Shown here: positions 1-7,790 of the stretch, piece after piece
Numbering within the stretch: position 1 is the first letter of the stretch
Layout: each line of letters starts with the position of its first letter
Assembly: GCA_910586295.1 (NCBI GenBank)
Contig: CAJUGE010000022.1
Location: forward strand, 1-26,094
Origin: an uncultured Bacilli bacterium
GTDB taxonomy: Bacteria > Bacillota_I > Bacilli_A > RF39 > UBA660
Length of the DNA: 26,094 nt
Reading direction: 5' to 3'
The notes under the pieces: generated by a model
Database searches by the model: none
The model's input: the letters and a program-made list of their open reading frames with translations, nothing else
What the model was told of the DNA's origin: nothing
Translations under genes and position numbers: made by a program

Positions 1-238
1 AAAGAGAATGTCTTTTAGAAGAATAAAATCCATAAGATCTAATAGTTTTAAAATTAGGTTCAGGGATATGTCTAATTAATCTACCAATAAATTCAAATAT
101 ATGAACTTTTTCTACAATGAATTTATCGTCTTCATGTCTTTGGTACCAAAATGTAACATAATCATCCTTAATATCTATTATACGATATTCAGCAAAGCAA
201 GGTCCACCACAATAACGTAAAATGTAGGATAAAAACAT
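1..238 (-). pseudogene. IS91/IS801-like (Y2) transposase, C-terminal fragment
   Basis: Reading the minus strand from 238 gives an open frame that runs off the window edge, with the segment RYCGGPCFAEYRI followed by VTFWYQRHEDDK, FEFIGRLIRHIPEP and IRSYGFYSSKRHS. This order (a 'RY..GP..AEYRI' strand, 'VTF.Y', 'F..RL..HIP..', then 'IR.YG.Y...R') is what I know from the C-terminal half of IS91/IS801-type transposases. Those are Y2 HUH enzymes that move DNA by rolling-circle transposition. The frame meets a stop at 305-307, before the upstream catalytic part expected for the family, so the copy looks decayed. The downstream part lies outside the window. Family assignment is by eye; the fragment call is fairly secure. 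Confidence 0.6.
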
Positions 239-239
239 G

Positions 240-603
240 AAACAAATTTTAAAAAATTGCAAAGTATTATAAAATAAGCGATTGTGAGAGTTGAAGTTTA
301 AAAATTACGCACCTATTTTTAACTATAATCTTGATAAAGTTTGAAAAATATTTATAAACTTTTTATCTAAATAATAAAAGGTTTATAATTATCATCGATA
401 AATATTTGTTTCTTTGTACAATTCTAATACTAGTCGTTATTATAATTCTAAATATAACACTGAACATCGTATCAATATATAGTACAAAAAATGTTGGTTA
501 TTCAAAAAAGATAGTCGTACTTTTTTAGTCAAATCTTTGCAAAACTCTTTTAAATAAGGGTTTTGTGAGCACCAATAACGTTTTTCGTGTTTTTATCCTG
601 TAA
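240..603. other. No intact gene; probable decayed transposon sequence
   Basis: There is no convincing ORF here. On the minus strand, around 460-590, a short open stretch contains YWCSQNPYLKEF and DLTKKVRLSF. It could be a remnant of the same IS91-like element, but I cannot align it with confidence. The rest is AT-rich sequence with stops in all frames. Confidence 0.4.
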
Positions 604-619
604 AAGCAATTTATTGCTT
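604..619 (-). terminator. Weak hairpin after the XRE gene
   Basis: AAGCAA-TTTA-TTGCTT is a perfect 6-bp stem with a 4-nt loop, 15 nt past the stop of the minus-strand regulator. The U-tract on that side is short, so termination strength is uncertain. Confidence 0.35.
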
Positions 620-633
620 GTTAAAATCTTTTT

Positions 634-870
634 TTAAATTTCCTCTCTATCTATATTAGATGTAGTTAATCTATCCTTAGTTTTAGAATTAATAAATATT
701 ATTTCATAGCCACAAACATTGGCAATTTTTTCTATAGTTTCAAAAGTAGGTTGTCTATCTTCTAATTCATATAAAGACAAACTTGCTCGCCCAATTTTAC
801 AAATTTTTTCTATATCATTTTGAGTTAAACCTTTCTTTTTTCTCATAGTTCTTAAAACTTTTCCTATCAT
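634..870 (-). CDS. Small XRE/Cro-type HTH transcriptional regulator
   Basis: A single-domain helix-turn-helix protein of 78-80 residues. The HTH_3 pattern is clear: LRTMRKKKGLTQNDIE, then a recognition-helix region GRASLSLYELEDRQPTFETIEKIANVCGY, which spans helices 2 to 5. There is no C-terminal effector or oligomerisation domain beyond a short tail, so it is at the short end for the family. Two in-frame ATGs exist, at 876 and 870. The Shine-Dalgarno AGGAAG is only 3 nt from the first but 9 nt from the second, so I choose 870. It is divergent from the lipoprotein gene at 1005. Three dyads lie in the shared upstream region, so autoregulation and control of the neighbour are likely (inference). 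Confidence 0.85.
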   Translation of the reverse strand: MIGKVLRTMRKKKGLTQNDIEKICKIGRASLSLYELEDRQPTFETIEKIANVCGYEIIFINSKTKDRLTTSNIDREEI

Positions 871-894
871 AAACATTCACTTCCTATTTACAAA

Positions 895-971
895 GTAACA
901 ATTTGTTGAATAAAAAACTTGTAATGTTACAATTTGTAACGTTTTAAATTGACTTTCAACAAAATGTTGAA
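895..971. promoter_or_regulatory. Three phased dyad operators between the XRE and lipoprotein genes
   Basis: Three dyads with related half-sites: AACAA-T-TTGTT core within 895-909 (centre 902), GTTACAA-T-TTGTAAC at 926-940 (centre 933), and TTCAACA-AAA-TGTTGAA at 955-971 (centre 963). Centres are 31 and 30 bp apart, about three helical turns, so bound dimers would sit on one face of the DNA. The third fills the spacer of the lipoprotein promoter. The likely binder is the adjacent XRE protein (inference). Confidence 0.65.
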
Positions 972-978
972 TTATAAT
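949..978 (+). promoter_or_regulatory. Sigma-A-type promoter of the lipoprotein gene
   Basis: TTGACT (949-954) and TATAAT (973-978) are separated by 18 bp, and that spacer is almost entirely occupied by the dyad at 955-971. A repressor there would directly block RNA polymerase. The lipoprotein ATG is 26 bp downstream, preceded by the Shine-Dalgarno GAAAGGA. Confidence 0.75.
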
Positions 979-1004
979 ATTATTGTAAGGGTAGAAAGGA
1001 AAAT

Positions 1005-2438
1005 ATGAGAAAAAGAATAATAATAATATTAGTAGTAGCATTATTTAACTTGATTATACTTTCAGGTTGTAATAATGAAGAAGTGAAAAAAGAAAAAACA
1101 ACAGTCAAAAAGAATGGAATGTTAAGTTACACAGTTGATGGAGAAAAGATAGAGAAAATACCCACAAAAGAAGAAGGATACATAGTAAATAAAATTATCT
1201 GTGATAATGGAACTGACATGATGTGGGACAATGACAACTGGGAAGTAGAACTTACTAAAGTCAACAGTAATGATAGATGTATAGTTGATTTTACTAAAGA
1301 TACAAACACTTCAGGCTATAGAGTTACAGTAACTTCTAATAGACCTACAAGTTTAGACAGTTTATCAAAAGCGACAACAGAAAATGGAACAATAAAAATA
1401 TATTCAAAAGATCCAATAGAAAGCATAAGTGGATGTATTGGAGAAATAAAAGAAAACAAGGTAATAATAAATAACATAACACAAAACCAAACATGCAATA
1501 TAACAGTAGAGCAAAAAACACTAGCAAACATTGTAAAGGAAGCATATCCACCACAACTAGGAAGAACAAATTTTAGTAGTGTAGATAGCGGAAAACCAGG
1601 ATTATATACAGGGACAGATGATCAAGGAACAACATACTACTTTAGTGGAGATGGAAGTAGTATGAATAACTGGGTAAATTTTGCAGGAAAACTTTGGAGA
1701 ATCATAAGAATAAATGGAAATGGATCAGTAAGATTACTATATGCAGGAGATGGAACTAATGCATATGATTTAAGTATAGACTCTTTTAACAGCGGAGCTA
1801 CTCATCCTCAAGCAGTAGGATGGAAATATACAAGTGGAGATAGTTTATCAACAAATCGAAAAAATAGTAAAAGAAGTAATGCATATTTATCTGTTGAAGG
1901 TTTTTACAATTTACAAATATTAAACAGTGGTCTAGCCGAATATATAGACACAGAAACCATATATTGTAATGACAGAAATATCGGAAGTGGAGCATATAGT
2001 ATAACTAATGATTTTTCATACGCAGTAGATAGTAGAATAACTACAAATAATCCAACACCGACATTTAATTGTGGTCATGCAAGTGATAAGTTTACAACAT
2101 TTGGACTAATGACGGCAGACGAAGTTGTATATGCAGGAGGAAAATGGTCTACAAATAATACCAAAGCATACTATTATTTGGCAAAAGACGGAATTAACAG
2201 TATAACAGGAAATGCTGGATGGTGGACAATGAGTCCATATAATTTCAGTATGATTGGGAGTACTGGATATGCATCGATGTTTATTGTGAGTGGATCAGGA
2301 AGTTATCCAGGAAATTTAGGTAGTTATAACGTTAGAAATTCACACGTGATTAGGCCGGTAATATCATTAAAATCGAGTGTAATAGTAACTAGAGGAAATG
2401 GTTCAGGAAACGATCCATATACTGTAACTTTACCATAA
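1005..2438 (+). CDS. Predicted surface lipoprotein with repetitive and DUF6273-like C-terminal region
   Basis: 477 residues. The N-terminus has basic residues, a hydrophobic stretch and the lipobox LSGC, so Cys22 should be lipidated and the protein anchored outside the membrane. Residues 30-180 are Lys/Glu/Thr-rich, beta-type and not recognised. From about residue 190 a second region begins (YYFSGDGSSMNNWVNFAGKLWRIIR is split here as YYFSGDGS, then FAGKLWRIIRING), continuing to GLMTADEVVYAGG, GWWTMSPY and IRPVISLK near the C-terminus. This arrangement resembles DUF6273/formylglycine-enzyme-like folds in surface proteins of low-GC gut Bacillota. The ligand is unknown. The gene stands alone, with its own promoter and terminator, and is probably controlled by the divergent XRE regulator. 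Lipoprotein nature is well supported; the domain name is by memory of the family. Confidence 0.8.
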   Translation: MRKRIIIILVVALFNLIILSGCNNEEVKKEKTTVKKNGMLSYTVDGEKIEKIPTKEEGYIVNKIICDNGTDMMWDNDNWEVELTKVNSNDRCIVDFTKDTNTSGYRVTVTSNRPTSLDSLSKATTENGTIKIYSKDPIESISGCIGEIKENKVIINNITQNQTCNITVEQKTLANIVKEAYPPQLGRTNFSSVDSGKPGLYTGTDDQGTTYYFSGDGSSMNNWVNFAGKLWRIIRINGNGSVRLLYAGDGTNAYDLSIDSFNSGATHPQAVGWKYTSGDSLSTNRKNSKRSNAYLSVEGFYNLQILNSGLAEYIDTETIYCNDRNIGSGAYSITNDFSYAVDSRITTNNPTPTFNCGHASDKFTTFGLMTADEVVYAGGKWSTNNTKAYYYLAKDGINSITGNAGWWTMSPYNFSMIGSTGYASMFIVSGSGSYPGNLGSYNVRNSHVIRPVISLKSSVIVTRGNGSGNDPYTVTLP

Positions 2439-2446
2439 AAAATAAA

Positions 2447-2480
2447 CTGATTTTAAAGATAACTTTAGAGTCAGCTTTTT
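2447..2480 (+). terminator. Intrinsic terminator of the lipoprotein gene
   Basis: CTGATTTTAAAG (2447-2458), loop ATAA, CTTTAGAGTCAG (2463-2474): a 12-bp stem with two G-U pairs, followed by CTTTTT. It starts 8 bp after the stop codon. Confidence 0.8.
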
Positions 2481-2484
2481 AAAC

Positions 2485-2584
2485 ATAAAAAAGGATAGCC
2501 CCCCTGAGAGCTATCCGGAAAAAAGAATAAAAAGGGGTTGGCTAGTGTGATACTAGCACCAATTCGCCTAAAGTGAATTGGTAA
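2485..2584 (-). ncRNA. Candidate small RNA, about 98 nt, minus strand
   Basis: On the minus strand a promoter (2591-2619) is followed by a transcript of about 98 nt with no ORF. It folds into a hairpin CCAATTC/GAATTGG (2559-2581), a hairpin GCTAGT/ACTAGC (2541-2557), a C-rich unpaired stretch AACCCC (complement of 2533-2539) and a terminator, GGATAGC/GCTATCC (2493-2516), followed by a U-run. The terminator loop carries a run of Gs that could pair with the C-rich stretch. It matches no family I recognise. It lies antiparallel between the lipoprotein terminator and recG. Supported by promoter plus terminator logic only. Confidence 0.6.
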
Positions 2585-2590
2585 GTCTAT

Positions 2591-2619
2591 ATACTAAATG
2601 AAAAGAGCAAAAAAGTCAA
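2591..2619 (-). promoter_or_regulatory. Promoter of the minus-strand small RNA
   Basis: On the minus strand, TTGACT (2614-2619), a 17-bp spacer, then TAGTAT (2591-2596). The predicted start is near 2584, directly before the first hairpin. Confidence 0.6.
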
Positions 2620-2699
2620 CAACTTTTTGAAGAAATTTTAATAAAAAACAAAAAAGTTCTTTAAATAGTACTTAAAATCAAAAAACAAACTAATAACAA

Positions 2700-2728
2700 T
2701 TGACAAAAAAATGTTTGTTCAGTAAAAT
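2700..2728 (+). promoter_or_regulatory. Promoter of recG
   Basis: TTGACA (2700-2705), 17 bp, TAAAAT (2723-2728). The Shine-Dalgarno AAGGGAG at 2736-2742 lies 7 nt before the recG ATG. Confidence 0.75.
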
Positions 2729-2749
2729 GTAAATTAAGGGAGAATAAAA

Positions 2750-4747
2750 ATGAACTTAAAAACACTAAAAGGACTAGGAGAAAAAAACGAAAAATTATTA
2801 AATTCACTTAACATAAAAAGTATAGAAGACTTAATCGAGCATTATCCTTATAGATACATAGAATATAAAATAGAAGACATAAATCAAAAAGAAAATGGAG
2901 AACAAGTAACGGTAATAGGAGATGTAGCTAGCCAACCGATAACAAGGTATTTCAGAGCGAAACTAAATAGTCTTAACTTTAAAATAAATAGTAGAAGAAA
3001 ACTGATAAACATAACATTATATAATCGAGCATTCATGAAAAATCATATAACAATAGGAAAAACAATAACAGTAATAGGCAAATATAATGAAAAGAAAAAT
3101 CAAATAGTCGCAACCAATGTAATATTCAACAAAATAGAAGAAGGAAAAATAGAAAGTGTCTATCACTTAACACAAGGAATAAATAACAAGCAAATGACGA
3201 AATACATAGACAATGCTCTTAAACTAAAACACGAAATAATAGATTACATACCTAGTGAATATCAAGAAAAATATAAATTCTTAGACAAAGAAAAGGCAAT
3301 AATGTCAATCCATCATCCAATAAACATATATTCAACAAAAAAAGCAAAACTAAGATTAATATATGAAGAACTATTTGTATTCATGTTCAAAATAAATTAT
3401 TTAAAATATGTAAAAACAAAAGAAAAAAACAAAACTCCAAGAAAAATAGAATTAATCGAACTACAAGATTTTTTAGGTACTCTTCCATTTGAACTAACAG
3501 AAGACCAAAAAAAAGCCATAAATGAAATACACAAAGATTTAACTGGTAACAGTAGAATGAATAGACTTATTTGCGGAGATGTCGGAAGTGGAAAAACAAT
3601 AGTAGGTATCACTGCTGCATATGAATGTTATTTGTCTGGATATCAAACAGCTTTAATGGCGCCAACCGAAATTTTATCAGCACAACACTATGATAATATT
3701 TCTAATCTTTTAGAAAATACAAATATGAAAGTCGCACTTTTACTTGGAAGTACTAAGAAAAAAGAAAAAGATGAAATATATCGAAAATTGGAAGAAGGAG
3801 AAATTGATTTATTAATCGGAACACATTCCCTTATAAGTGATAAAGTGAAATTTAAAAATTTAGGACTAGTAATAACTGATGAACAACATAGATTTGGAGT
3901 ACATCAACGCAATTCGTTAAGAAATAAAGGAGACCTTCCAGATATATTATATATGTCTGCAACGCCAATACCTAGAACATACGCTCTAACTATATATGGA
4001 GATATGGACGTATCACTAATAAAAACTAAGCCTTCTGGTAGAAAAGAAATAAAGACAATCATAAAAAGTACTAAAGAAATAAAAGATGTTTTATATATGA
4101 TGCTTGAAGAGATAAAAAAATCTCATCAAATCTATGTTGTCACACCACTTATTGAAGAAACAGAAAAAAGTGAATTAATAACTGTAAGTGAATTAAAAGA
4201 CAAGTTAGACATAGCATTCAACAGCAAAATAAAAATATCATTACTACACGGAAAACTAGAAAAAGAAGAAAAAGAAAAAGTTATGAAAGACTTTAAAGAT
4301 GGAAAAACTAAAATATTAGTTTCAACAACAGTTATAGAAGTAGGAGTAGATGTACCTAATACTACTATGATGGTTATATTTAATGCAGAAAGATTTGGCT
4401 TAGCTACATTACACCAATTACGAGGACGAATAGGAAGAAATAGTTTTGAAAGTACTTGTATACTAATAGGAAGTAAAAATAATAAAAGATTAAAAGTTTT
4501 AAGTGAGAGTTCAGATGGATTTTACATAACTGAAAAAGACTTTGAAATGCGGAAAGAAGGAGATTTATTTGGTCAAAGACAAAGCGGAGAACAATCATTT
4601 AAATTGGCGGATATAAAGAATGATTTTAATATTTTATTACAAGCAAAAGTAGATTCTGAAGAATTTCTAATAAAAAACATACAAAATAACTTTAAAAATA
4701 ACGAAAAATATTATAAAATAATAAACGAAATCAAAAGTTTAGATTAG
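2750..4747 (+). CDS. recG: ATP-dependent DNA helicase RecG
   Basis: 665 residues, close to the usual RecG length of about 670-690. RecG binds branched DNA in the cytoplasm and remodels stalled forks and Holliday junctions. The N-terminal helix-hairpin element (LKGLGEKNEKLLNSLNIKSIEDLIEHYPYRY is split here as LKGLGEKNEKLL and DLIEHYPYRY) precedes the OB-fold wedge domain. The helicase core shows Walker A CGDVGSGKT, motif II ITDEQHRFGVHQR, motif III MSATPIPRT, and motifs V-VI VIEVGVDVPN and LRGRIGR, followed by the C-terminal RecG wedge-interacting segment. It has its own promoter, and its stop codon lies 11 bp before the yebC start, so the two are probably cotranscribed. A core chromosomal gene. 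Confidence 0.97.
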   Translation: MNLKTLKGLGEKNEKLLNSLNIKSIEDLIEHYPYRYIEYKIEDINQKENGEQVTVIGDVASQPITRYFRAKLNSLNFKINSRRKLINITLYNRAFMKNHITIGKTITVIGKYNEKKNQIVATNVIFNKIEEGKIESVYHLTQGINNKQMTKYIDNALKLKHEIIDYIPSEYQEKYKFLDKEKAIMSIHHPINIYSTKKAKLRLIYEELFVFMFKINYLKYVKTKEKNKTPRKIELIELQDFLGTLPFELTEDQKKAINEIHKDLTGNSRMNRLICGDVGSGKTIVGITAAYECYLSGYQTALMAPTEILSAQHYDNISNLLENTNMKVALLLGSTKKKEKDEIYRKLEEGEIDLLIGTHSLISDKVKFKNLGLVITDEQHRFGVHQRNSLRNKGDLPDILYMSATPIPRTYALTIYGDMDVSLIKTKPSGRKEIKTIIKSTKEIKDVLYMMLEEIKKSHQIYVVTPLIEETEKSELITVSELKDKLDIAFNSKIKISLLHGKLEKEEKEKVMKDFKDGKTKILVSTTVIEVGVDVPNTTMMVIFNAERFGLATLHQLRGRIGRNSFESTCILIGSKNNKRLKVLSESSDGFYITEKDFEMRKEGDLFGQRQSGEQSFKLADIKNDFNILLQAKVDSEEFLIKNIQNNFKNNEKYYKIINEIKSLD

Positions 4748-4758
4748 GAGTGATAATT

Positions 4759-5475
4759 ATGGGAAGAGCCCATGAAGTTAGAGCAGCCTCAATGGCAAAA
4801 ACAGCAGCAGCTAAATCAAAATTGTATTCTATATATGCAAAAGAAATTTATAGAATAGCAAAAAGTGGAGGTGCTAATCCAGAAGGAAACCCCGCATTAA
4901 AAAGAATAATAGAGAAAGCGAAAAAAGAACAAGTACCTGCAGATGTAATAAACAGGTCAATTGACAAAGTAAATAAAGGTGTAGAAGAAAATTATACTGT
5001 TTGCGAATATGAAGCATTTGGACCAGGTGGAAGTAACATGATAATAAAATGCTTAACAGATAATGTTAATAGAACTGTAGCAAGTATTAAAACTGTAGCC
5101 AATAAGACAGCAGCAAAAATTGCAGGGCAGGGTGCAGTGTCATTTATGTATGAAAACTTATGTGTTCTAGGAATAAAAGGGCACACAGAAGATGAAATCA
5201 TGGACGTTTTATTTAATGCAGAAGTTGAAGTAAATGATATAGAAACTGATGGAGATATGTTATTAATATATTCTGAACCAAGTAATCTTACAAATATGAA
5301 ACAAGTGCTAGAAGAATCATTTAAAGGAATTAATTTTGAAGTAGATGAAATAGGAAAATATGCAAAAGATATGGTTACTTTAGAAGGAGAAGACTTAGTT
5401 GCATTTAATAAGATTTTAACGATGTTAGAAGAAGTTGATGATGTAAGCAATATATATCACAATGTGAATTTGTAA
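4759..5475 (+). CDS. YebC/PmpR-family protein (YeeI/YeeN-type)
   Basis: 238 residues from ATG 4759. A GTG nine bases upstream is in frame, but AGGAG (4746-4750) is 8 nt from the ATG and overlaps the GTG, so 4759 is the start. The opening MGRAHEVRAASMAKTAAAKS, then GNPALKRIIEKAKKEQVPAD, YEAFGPGGS and DNVNRT, are hallmarks of the YebC/TACO1 family. These are annotated as DNA-binding regulators, and more recent work links members to helping ribosomes through difficult sequences such as polyproline. The MGRAHEV start marks the YeeI/YeeN subgroup rather than canonical YebC (MSGHSKWANIK). Cotranscribed with recG. A small stem, GTAAAC/GTTTAC (5472-5488), overlaps the stop but lacks a U-run. The exact role of this subgroup is not established. 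Confidence 0.93.
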   Translation: MGRAHEVRAASMAKTAAAKSKLYSIYAKEIYRIAKSGGANPEGNPALKRIIEKAKKEQVPADVINRSIDKVNKGVEENYTVCEYEAFGPGGSNMIIKCLTDNVNRTVASIKTVANKTAAKIAGQGAVSFMYENLCVLGIKGHTEDEIMDVLFNAEVEVNDIETDGDMLLIYSEPSNLTNMKQVLEESFKGINFEVDEIGKYAKDMVTLEGEDLVAFNKILTMLEEVDDVSNIYHNVNL

Positions 5476-5505
5476 ACGTATGGTTTACGCTTAAGAAAAA
5501 ATTGA

Positions 5506-5534
5506 TTGACTTTTTCATAAAAACAGTATATTAT
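5506..5534 (+). promoter_or_regulatory. Promoter of the small RNA downstream of yebC
   Basis: TTGACT (5506-5511), 17 bp, TATTAT (5529-5534). The predicted start, near 5541, coincides with the first base before a perfect hairpin. Confidence 0.65.
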
Positions 5535-5540
5535 TAAATT

Positions 5541-5651
5541 AGCATAGTAGAGAAAATACTATGCGAATTCGCTCTTACGATTTTAAGGTGAGAGTGTATT
5601 CAACCAAAACCCCCTGAAATCCCAGTCGAAAGGCTGGGATACTTTGTTTTT
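5541..5651 (+). ncRNA. Candidate structured small RNA, about 110 nt
   Basis: The transcript would begin with a perfect 8-bp hairpin, GCATAGTA-N7-TACTATGC (5542-5564). Next is a two-part stem, GAAT...ATTC (5565-5601) enclosing CTCTTAC/GTGAGAG with one G-U. Then comes a single-stranded CAACCAAAACCCCCTGAA, and a terminator ATCCCAG/CTGGGAT (5619-5640) followed by ACTTTGTTTTT. There is no ORF. The unpaired C-run resembles the C-rich loops with which many Bacillota sRNAs pair to Shine-Dalgarno sites (known for Staphylococcus sRNAs; inference here). It ends about 30 bp before the integrase-side attachment repeat, so it may be the chromosomal landmark used for integration. Confidence 0.65.
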
Positions 5652-5679
5652 AAGGGTTCCAATCCTTCCTATATATGTA

Positions 5680-5690
5680 TTAGGTACCCA
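5680..5690 (+). repeat. Candidate attL core, TTAGGTACCCA
   Basis: An 11-bp sequence repeated exactly and in the same orientation at 16000-16010. This copy sits 2 bp beyond the integrase stop codon, the usual position of an attachment site beside a tyrosine integrase gene. The core is short, so chance occurrence cannot be excluded from this alone. Confidence 0.5.
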
Positions 5691-5692
5691 TT

Positions 5693-6808
5693 TTAATTTA
5701 AATTGTCGATAATGTTTATTATTTCATTCATTTGATTTTTAAATAGGTGAGAATATGTGTTTAATGTCTCATCTATTTTTGTATGTCCTAGATATTTTGC
5801 AACTACATTTATTGTTGCAACACTATTTATAAGTAGTGATGCACAACTATGCCTAAAATCGTGTATTCTAATTTGTTTAACTTCTGCTAACTTACAATTT
5901 TTATTCTTTCTACATCTTATTTTGCCATTTGTAATAGGCTCAGTATCTCCAAATACATACCAGCTATTATTAAATCCATAATGATTACTAGAAACTTTAT
6001 ATAGTTCTTTTAAATCATTTAGTAAAACTTTCGGTACAGGGATATTTCTAACACTTGATTTTGTTTTAGGAGTAGTAACCATATAAAATTTATCTTCATC
6101 TCCTCTAGTTGCCACAACATTTTTATTTACACTTAAATAATTATTTTTAAAATCAATATCATACCAAGTAAGTCCTCGAAGTTCTCCACGCCTTAAACCA
6201 CAATAATATAAAGTTTCATACATAGTTTTATATAATATGTCATCTTCTACTGCAATGAACTTTTTAAACTCATCATAAGTAAAGAATAACATTTCTTTAG
6301 GCATTTCATTTGGGTTTGTAAAATTAGTCATTTTATTATAAGTTGCAGTAAAATTAAAATTGTACCATTTAGTAGCATAGTTTAATAATTTTTTAAAGAA
6401 TTTAAATAGATGATTTTTATGATTCGTTGTATAACCATAAGAATTAATCTCTTTTTTCCATTTTTCAAAGTGTTCAATATTAAAATCCTTTAGTTTTACA
6501 TTTTCTAGATTTTTAAAGAATTTTTGCCTATCTCTATAAGTCTTTAAAGTAGTAAATTTCACTTTATCTTCTTTATAAGCATAGAAGAGAGTATATAAAT
6601 CTTTAAAAGTCATATTACGATCTTTATCTGCTCGTTCAGTATTCATTGTTAAAAACTCTCTTTCGGCTTTTAAAGCCTCTGGTTTCGTAAAAAACTTATT
6701 TGACTTATATTTCTTCCTAGTTCCATCTAAATTCTTTACATAGTCATAAAATATCCATTTGCGACCATCTTTAGTCCATTCAGACTTATCTAATTGTTTA
6801 ACTGCCAT
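5693..6808 (-). CDS. Tyrosine recombinase, phage/ICE-type integrase
   Basis: 371 residues from ATG 6808. An ATG six bases upstream overlaps the previous gene's stop, but GGAGG is 7 nt from 6808 and 1 nt from the other. It has an N-terminal arm-binding region (residues 8-55), a SAM-like core-binding domain (about 65-155) and the catalytic domain. The full catalytic set is visible: Arg206 in GLRRGEL, Lys248 in TPKTKSS, His316/Arg319 in HDFRH, His342 in YLGHT, and nucleophile Tyr352 in NTYSH. It should recombine attP with a chromosomal attB. It is the last gene of a three-gene minus-strand operon that ends at the candidate attL. Probably controlled by the divergent XRE repressor. Confidence 0.95.
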   Translation of the reverse strand: MAVKQLDKSEWTKDGRKWIFYDYVKNLDGTRKKYKSNKFFTKPEALKAEREFLTMNTERADKDRNMTFKDLYTLFYAYKEDKVKFTTLKTYRDRQKFFKNLENVKLKDFNIEHFEKWKKEINSYGYTTNHKNHLFKFFKKLLNYATKWYNFNFTATYNKMTNFTNPNEMPKEMLFFTYDEFKKFIAVEDDILYKTMYETLYYCGLRRGELRGLTWYDIDFKNNYLSVNKNVVATRGDEDKFYMVTTPKTKSSVRNIPVPKVLLNDLKELYKVSSNHYGFNNSWYVFGDTEPITNGKIRCRKNKNCKLAEVKQIRIHDFRHSCASLLINSVATINVVAKYLGHTKIDETLNTYSHLFKNQMNEIINIIDNLN

Positions 6809-6810
6809 AG

Positions 6811-7779
6811 TCATTCCTCCTCAAAACTATTGCTTTCAAATAAAGGTTCCTTATATATAGCAGTATAAATTCTTTCTGCACTGGTTCTTCTAGATTTAAT
6901 AGTGAGTCCTAATTTTTCTAACTTTTCTTTGTTATTCGCAAGTAATTTACCAAACACAGGTGGTGTAATATTTAAATTTAACTTACTTACCATTTCTGAT
7001 ATTTTAAAAGTAAATTCTTGCTTGTTAATCGCATATTTTAAGAATTGTATTAAATTATCATTTAACTTATCTTCAGTATCTTCATCAATAGAAAGTATAA
7101 GATTATCGTTTCTTTTTAAAATATAGTCTTTACTAGGATAATCTCTACTTTCATATTTTAGATAGAAAGTTGATTTGATATTTTCATCTTGTTTGAGGGC
7201 TATTTTACCATCAACACAAGTATCTATTGCTGTACTACCCAAAGATTTACCTTTACGGTTTAAATGATGAACTAATATAATAGAAACATTATATTTATTA
7301 CATAGATTTCTGATTTGTGGAAATATATTTTGACTCATATCTTGATAGTTATTTAAATCATAGTTATAGCCAAAATTAATTCCATTAAACATATCTATAA
7401 ATACAAGTTTTCCATTATGTTTTTCAGAAAAGTTCATAATTTCTTTTTCAACCCTTATAATACTTAATTGTGTAGAGTTTTCTTCTGGATAAGTATAAAA
7501 GAAATCATCACTATTTAATTTACAATTCATAAGTTCAGTGCGACTTATTGTTTCACTAGGATTCATCTCTGTGCTTAAATAAAATACAGGTGTTTTATTC
7601 GTTTTTAAATCCAGAAAAGAAATACCATTACAGATTGAATTTGCTATTTGAAGAGACATAGCGGATTTACCAACTTTGGCTTCTCCAAGCAAGCAATATA
7701 AACCATTTTCTCTAATCATATCTTCAATGATATAATTTATATCGACAATACTATTTCTTAATTCTTCTATTGTTTTCAT
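6811..7779 (-). CDS. RecA/RepA-like P-loop ATPase (AAA_25 type)
   Basis: 322 residues. Walker A GEAKVGKS (32-39), a second strand with FYLSTEMNPSE (67-77), Walker B LVFIDM (125-130) and a VHHLNRKGKSLGST segment (170-183) match the RepA/DnaB-like AAA_25 ATPases of plasmids, phages and integrative elements. Those are typically hexameric helicases or helicase-like replication proteins. The C-terminal third (from about 235) looks like a winged-helix DNA-binding region. Its stop overlaps the region just before the integrase start, which indicates translational coupling. Its probable job is replication or partition of the excised circle, inferred from family and position. No separate relaxase or primase is seen in the element. 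Confidence 0.82.
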   Translation of the reverse strand: MKTIEELRNSIVDINYIIEDMIRENGLYCLLGEAKVGKSAMSLQIANSICNGISFLDLKTNKTPVFYLSTEMNPSETISRTELMNCKLNSDDFFYTYPEENSTQLSIIRVEKEIMNFSEKHNGKLVFIDMFNGINFGYNYDLNNYQDMSQNIFPQIRNLCNKYNVSIILVHHLNRKGKSLGSTAIDTCVDGKIALKQDENIKSTFYLKYESRDYPSKDYILKRNDNLILSIDEDTEDKLNDNLIQFLKYAINKQEFTFKISEMVSKLNLNITPPVFGKLLANNKEKLEKLGLTIKSRRTSAERIYTAIYKEPLFESNSFEEE

Positions 7780-7790
7780 ATAATCCCTCT

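Noticed and set aside
1005..2438. Diversity-generating retroelement target
   Set aside because: No reverse transcriptase, template repeat or accessory gene is present in the window, and no repeat of the C-terminal region is seen.
4992..5450. 152-codon open frame on the minus strand inside the yebC-family gene
   Set aside because: It is entirely inside a well-supported conserved gene, has no Shine-Dalgarno, and has serine/threonine-rich shadow composition.
5652..5666. GGGTTCCAATCC looks like a tRNA T-arm near attL
   Set aside because: No acceptor, D or anticodon arms can be drawn around it, and the loop lacks the standard TTCGA/TTCAA form. Not a tRNA.
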